DNA from: Candidatus Pacearchaeota archaeon
GTDB taxonomy: Archaea > Nanobdellota > Nanobdellia > Pacearchaeales > GW2011-AR1
Assembly: GCA_017609795.1 (NCBI GenBank)
Contig: JAFCDH010000014.1
Span: 1 to 12,432 of the forward strand
Reading direction: 5' to 3'
Length of the DNA: 12,432 bases
The notes beneath the pieces were generated by a model that did no database searches, was not told where the DNA came from, and saw only the letters and a program-made list of their open reading frames with translations. The first letter of the stretch is position 1. Each line of letters opens with the position of its first letter. A program made the translations under genes and the position numbers. Positions 11,306 to 12,432 of this stretch are shown piece after piece.

Positions 11306-12154
11306 ATGGAATTAATAGAAGAATTAGAAGATTTAAGAAAAATTTTATCAAAACGAGAGATTGAAGTAGTTGTAAAAAGATTAACAAATCAACCGATAAA
11401 TCAAACAGAAAGCAATTATTTAAGTAAATCTATAAGGCCTAAACTAAAGGTTGCTCAAATTGTAACATCTCTAAATTTGCTTTCTTTAATAAATTATAAA
11501 AGAAAAAAATATGAAAGAGAAAATAAAATAATAAAAGATAAAATATTGAGTTCTCTTGAAAATGTTATAAAAAATAACAATATTAAATCTATAATTTTAT
11601 ATGGTTCTTATATACAAAACAAACATACTAATTATAGAGATATTGATGTAATGATAATTTTAAAGAAAAAGATATGGAAAACTTCTGCTGAAAAATATAG
11701 AATAGAAAAAAAGATTGAGGATAATGGTGAATTAAATATTGATGTAAATTTAGTTCTACATAAAGATCTAATAAAAGTTTTTTCTTATAGTCCTTTATTA
11801 CAGACAGAATTAGAAGATTATGAATTAATTTATGGTAGCCTTAATTTAATTAAAAAAATAAAAATAAATAAAACTTACCTTTATAGAAAATTATTAGAAA
11901 CAGAAGGAATTTTAGAATTAGGAAGAGAAATTAAATCAAAAAATATTTATAACGCTTTACGAACTTGTTTGTCTATTAAATTATTTCTTAAAAAAATAGT
12001 TGATAATAAATTAGTTACAAAAGAAATTGTAAATAATATTGGGATATCTACTGTAGAAAATCTAATTGAAAATAGAGCAAGTCCAATACAAAAAGAAATA
12101 GCTTTAAAATATCTTGATTATTTGTATGAATATCTTAAAGAGGAGTTGAAATGA
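11306..12154 (+). CDS. HTH plus minimal nucleotidyltransferase (MNT-type) protein
   Basis: A 282-aa protein with three parts. Residues about 8-58 look like a helix-turn-helix (LSKREIEVVVKRL, then TESNYLSKSIRPKL), possibly DNA-binding. Residues about 80-165 carry a pol-beta-type nucleotidyltransferase core: GS at 100-101 in ILYGSY, the catalytic RDIDVMI (D112, D114), and a third acidic residue D146 in NIDVNLV, so it should be active. Residues about 190-282 are helical; they occupy the place of a HEPN-like partner but lack an R-x4-6-H motif. MNT proteins of toxin-antitoxin pairs AMPylate their HEPN partner; others modify RNA. The stop overlaps the next gene in ATGA. Confidence 0.8.
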   Translation: MELIEELEDLRKILSKREIEVVVKRLTNQPINQTESNYLSKSIRPKLKVAQIVTSLNLLSLINYKRKKYERENKIIKDKILSSLENVIKNNNIKSIILYGSYIQNKHTNYRDIDVMIILKKKIWKTSAEKYRIEKKIEDNGELNIDVNLVLHKDLIKVFSYSPLLQTELEDYELIYGSLNLIKKIKINKTYLYRKLLETEGILELGREIKSKNIYNALRTCLSIKLFLKKIVDNKLVTKEIVNNIGISTVENLIENRASPIQKEIALKYLDYLYEYLKEELK

Positions 12155-12414
12155 GCAAAAGAAAAAAACTTGAAATTTTAACAAAATTTATTGGATTGAA
12201 TGAAGCACATAAAATTTTGATGTTATTGACAAACAAATTAGAATCTATTAATAAAATTCAATCAGAAGCTGATCATTATAATGAATTAGCAATGCAATTA
12301 TCAAGGGGAAATTGGAACAATCAAGATATAGAACAAATTGAAGAACTAGCAGAAAAACAATGTATAAAAAACTTAAACAATACAAAGATATTGGAAATAA
12401 TAAATATTCTATGA
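12151..12414 (+). CDS. Hypothetical helical protein, 87 aa
   Basis: It starts at ATG 12151, 4 nt inside the nucleotidyltransferase gene (ATGA), and ends TGA at 12414. The product is charged and predicted all-helical: a basic start (SKRKKLEILTKFIGL), a helix with HKILMLLTNKLESI (20-33), a Glu/Asn-rich middle (EADHYNELAMQLSRG, 39-53) and a final pair of short helices ending in LEIINIL. Not recognised. Its ORF length and complete overlap at both ends show it is a real member of a coupled chain. It could be the partner of the nucleotidyltransferase, for instance an adaptor or antitoxin-type component; this is inference. Confidence 0.7.
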   Translation: MSKRKKLEILTKFIGLNEAHKILMLLTNKLESINKIQSEADHYNELAMQLSRGNWNNQDIEQIEELAEKQCIKNLNNTKILEIINIL

Positions 12415-12432
12415 TTGATGAATGTGACATCC
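12411..12432 (+). CDS. Start of a third coupled ORF, cut by the window end
   Basis: ATG at 12411 overlaps the TGA of the 87-aa gene (ATGA) and opens a frame coding for MIDECDI before the window ends. The repeated 4-nt overlap is the only evidence; too little sequence remains to tell its function. If real, it is the next gene of the nucleotidyltransferase operon. Confidence 0.4.

Overview
This AT-rich window most likely comes from a DPANN archaeon of the Woesearchaeota/Pacearchaeota/Nanoarchaeota kind. The evidence is archaeal: a stand-alone Kae1, an Ygr210-type YchF GTPase, a COG4900-like metallopeptidase and a DUF2391 membrane protein. Both tRNA genes lack an encoded CCA. Most genes have a TTTAAA-type TATA box about 25 nt before the ATG, which implies leaderless transcripts. 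Genome placement is inference; no search was possible.

Layout. (1) 1-6069 is almost all minus strand. A NYN/PIN-like nuclease overlaps kae1 by ATGA (1808 to 226) and is preceded by a structured GC-rich leader RNA (1841-1900). Upstream lie a small HExxH metallopeptidase with an in-frame UAG before a coding-like tail, a 43-codon Lys-tailed protein with a strong Shine-Dalgarno, a DUF192 protein and a second metallopeptidase. A tightly overlapping operon follows: P-loop kinase, YchF GTPase, MBL hydrolase (6069 to 3858). (2) 6122-6734 is a plus-strand RNA block: tRNA-Ile(UAU), a possible three-way-junction RNA, a small ORF and tRNA-Glu(UUC). (3) 6872-10096 looks accessory: an ORFan, an Imm49-like immunity protein with no visible toxin, a divergent ORFan, and a radical SAM protein coupled to a DUF5680 protein. 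(4) 10276-11134 holds a two-TM mini-protein and a DUF2391 protein. (5) 11306 to the right edge is a translationally coupled chain: HTH plus nucleotidyltransferase, an 87-aa helical protein, and a third ORF cut by the window end.

How parts connect. Kae1 makes t6A at position 37 of ANN-decoding tRNAs, and the tRNA-Ile(UAU) here (U36-A37) would be one of its substrates. The palindromic TTTAAA at 6091-6096 is placed to drive both that tRNA and the divergent kinase operon. Three genes (NYN, the 43-aa protein, the 64-aa membrane protein) have leaders with GGAGG; the rest appear leaderless.

No CRISPR array, insertion sequence, integrase or replication origin was seen. No gene-free stretch exceeds 300 bases. 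The longest, 7370-7621, holds only a promoter and AT-rich sequence. The best candidates for undescribed biology are the two structured RNAs (1841-1900 and 6262-6341), the in-frame UAG at 2023-2025, the tRNA-derived short repeats, and the nucleotidyltransferase chain at the right end.
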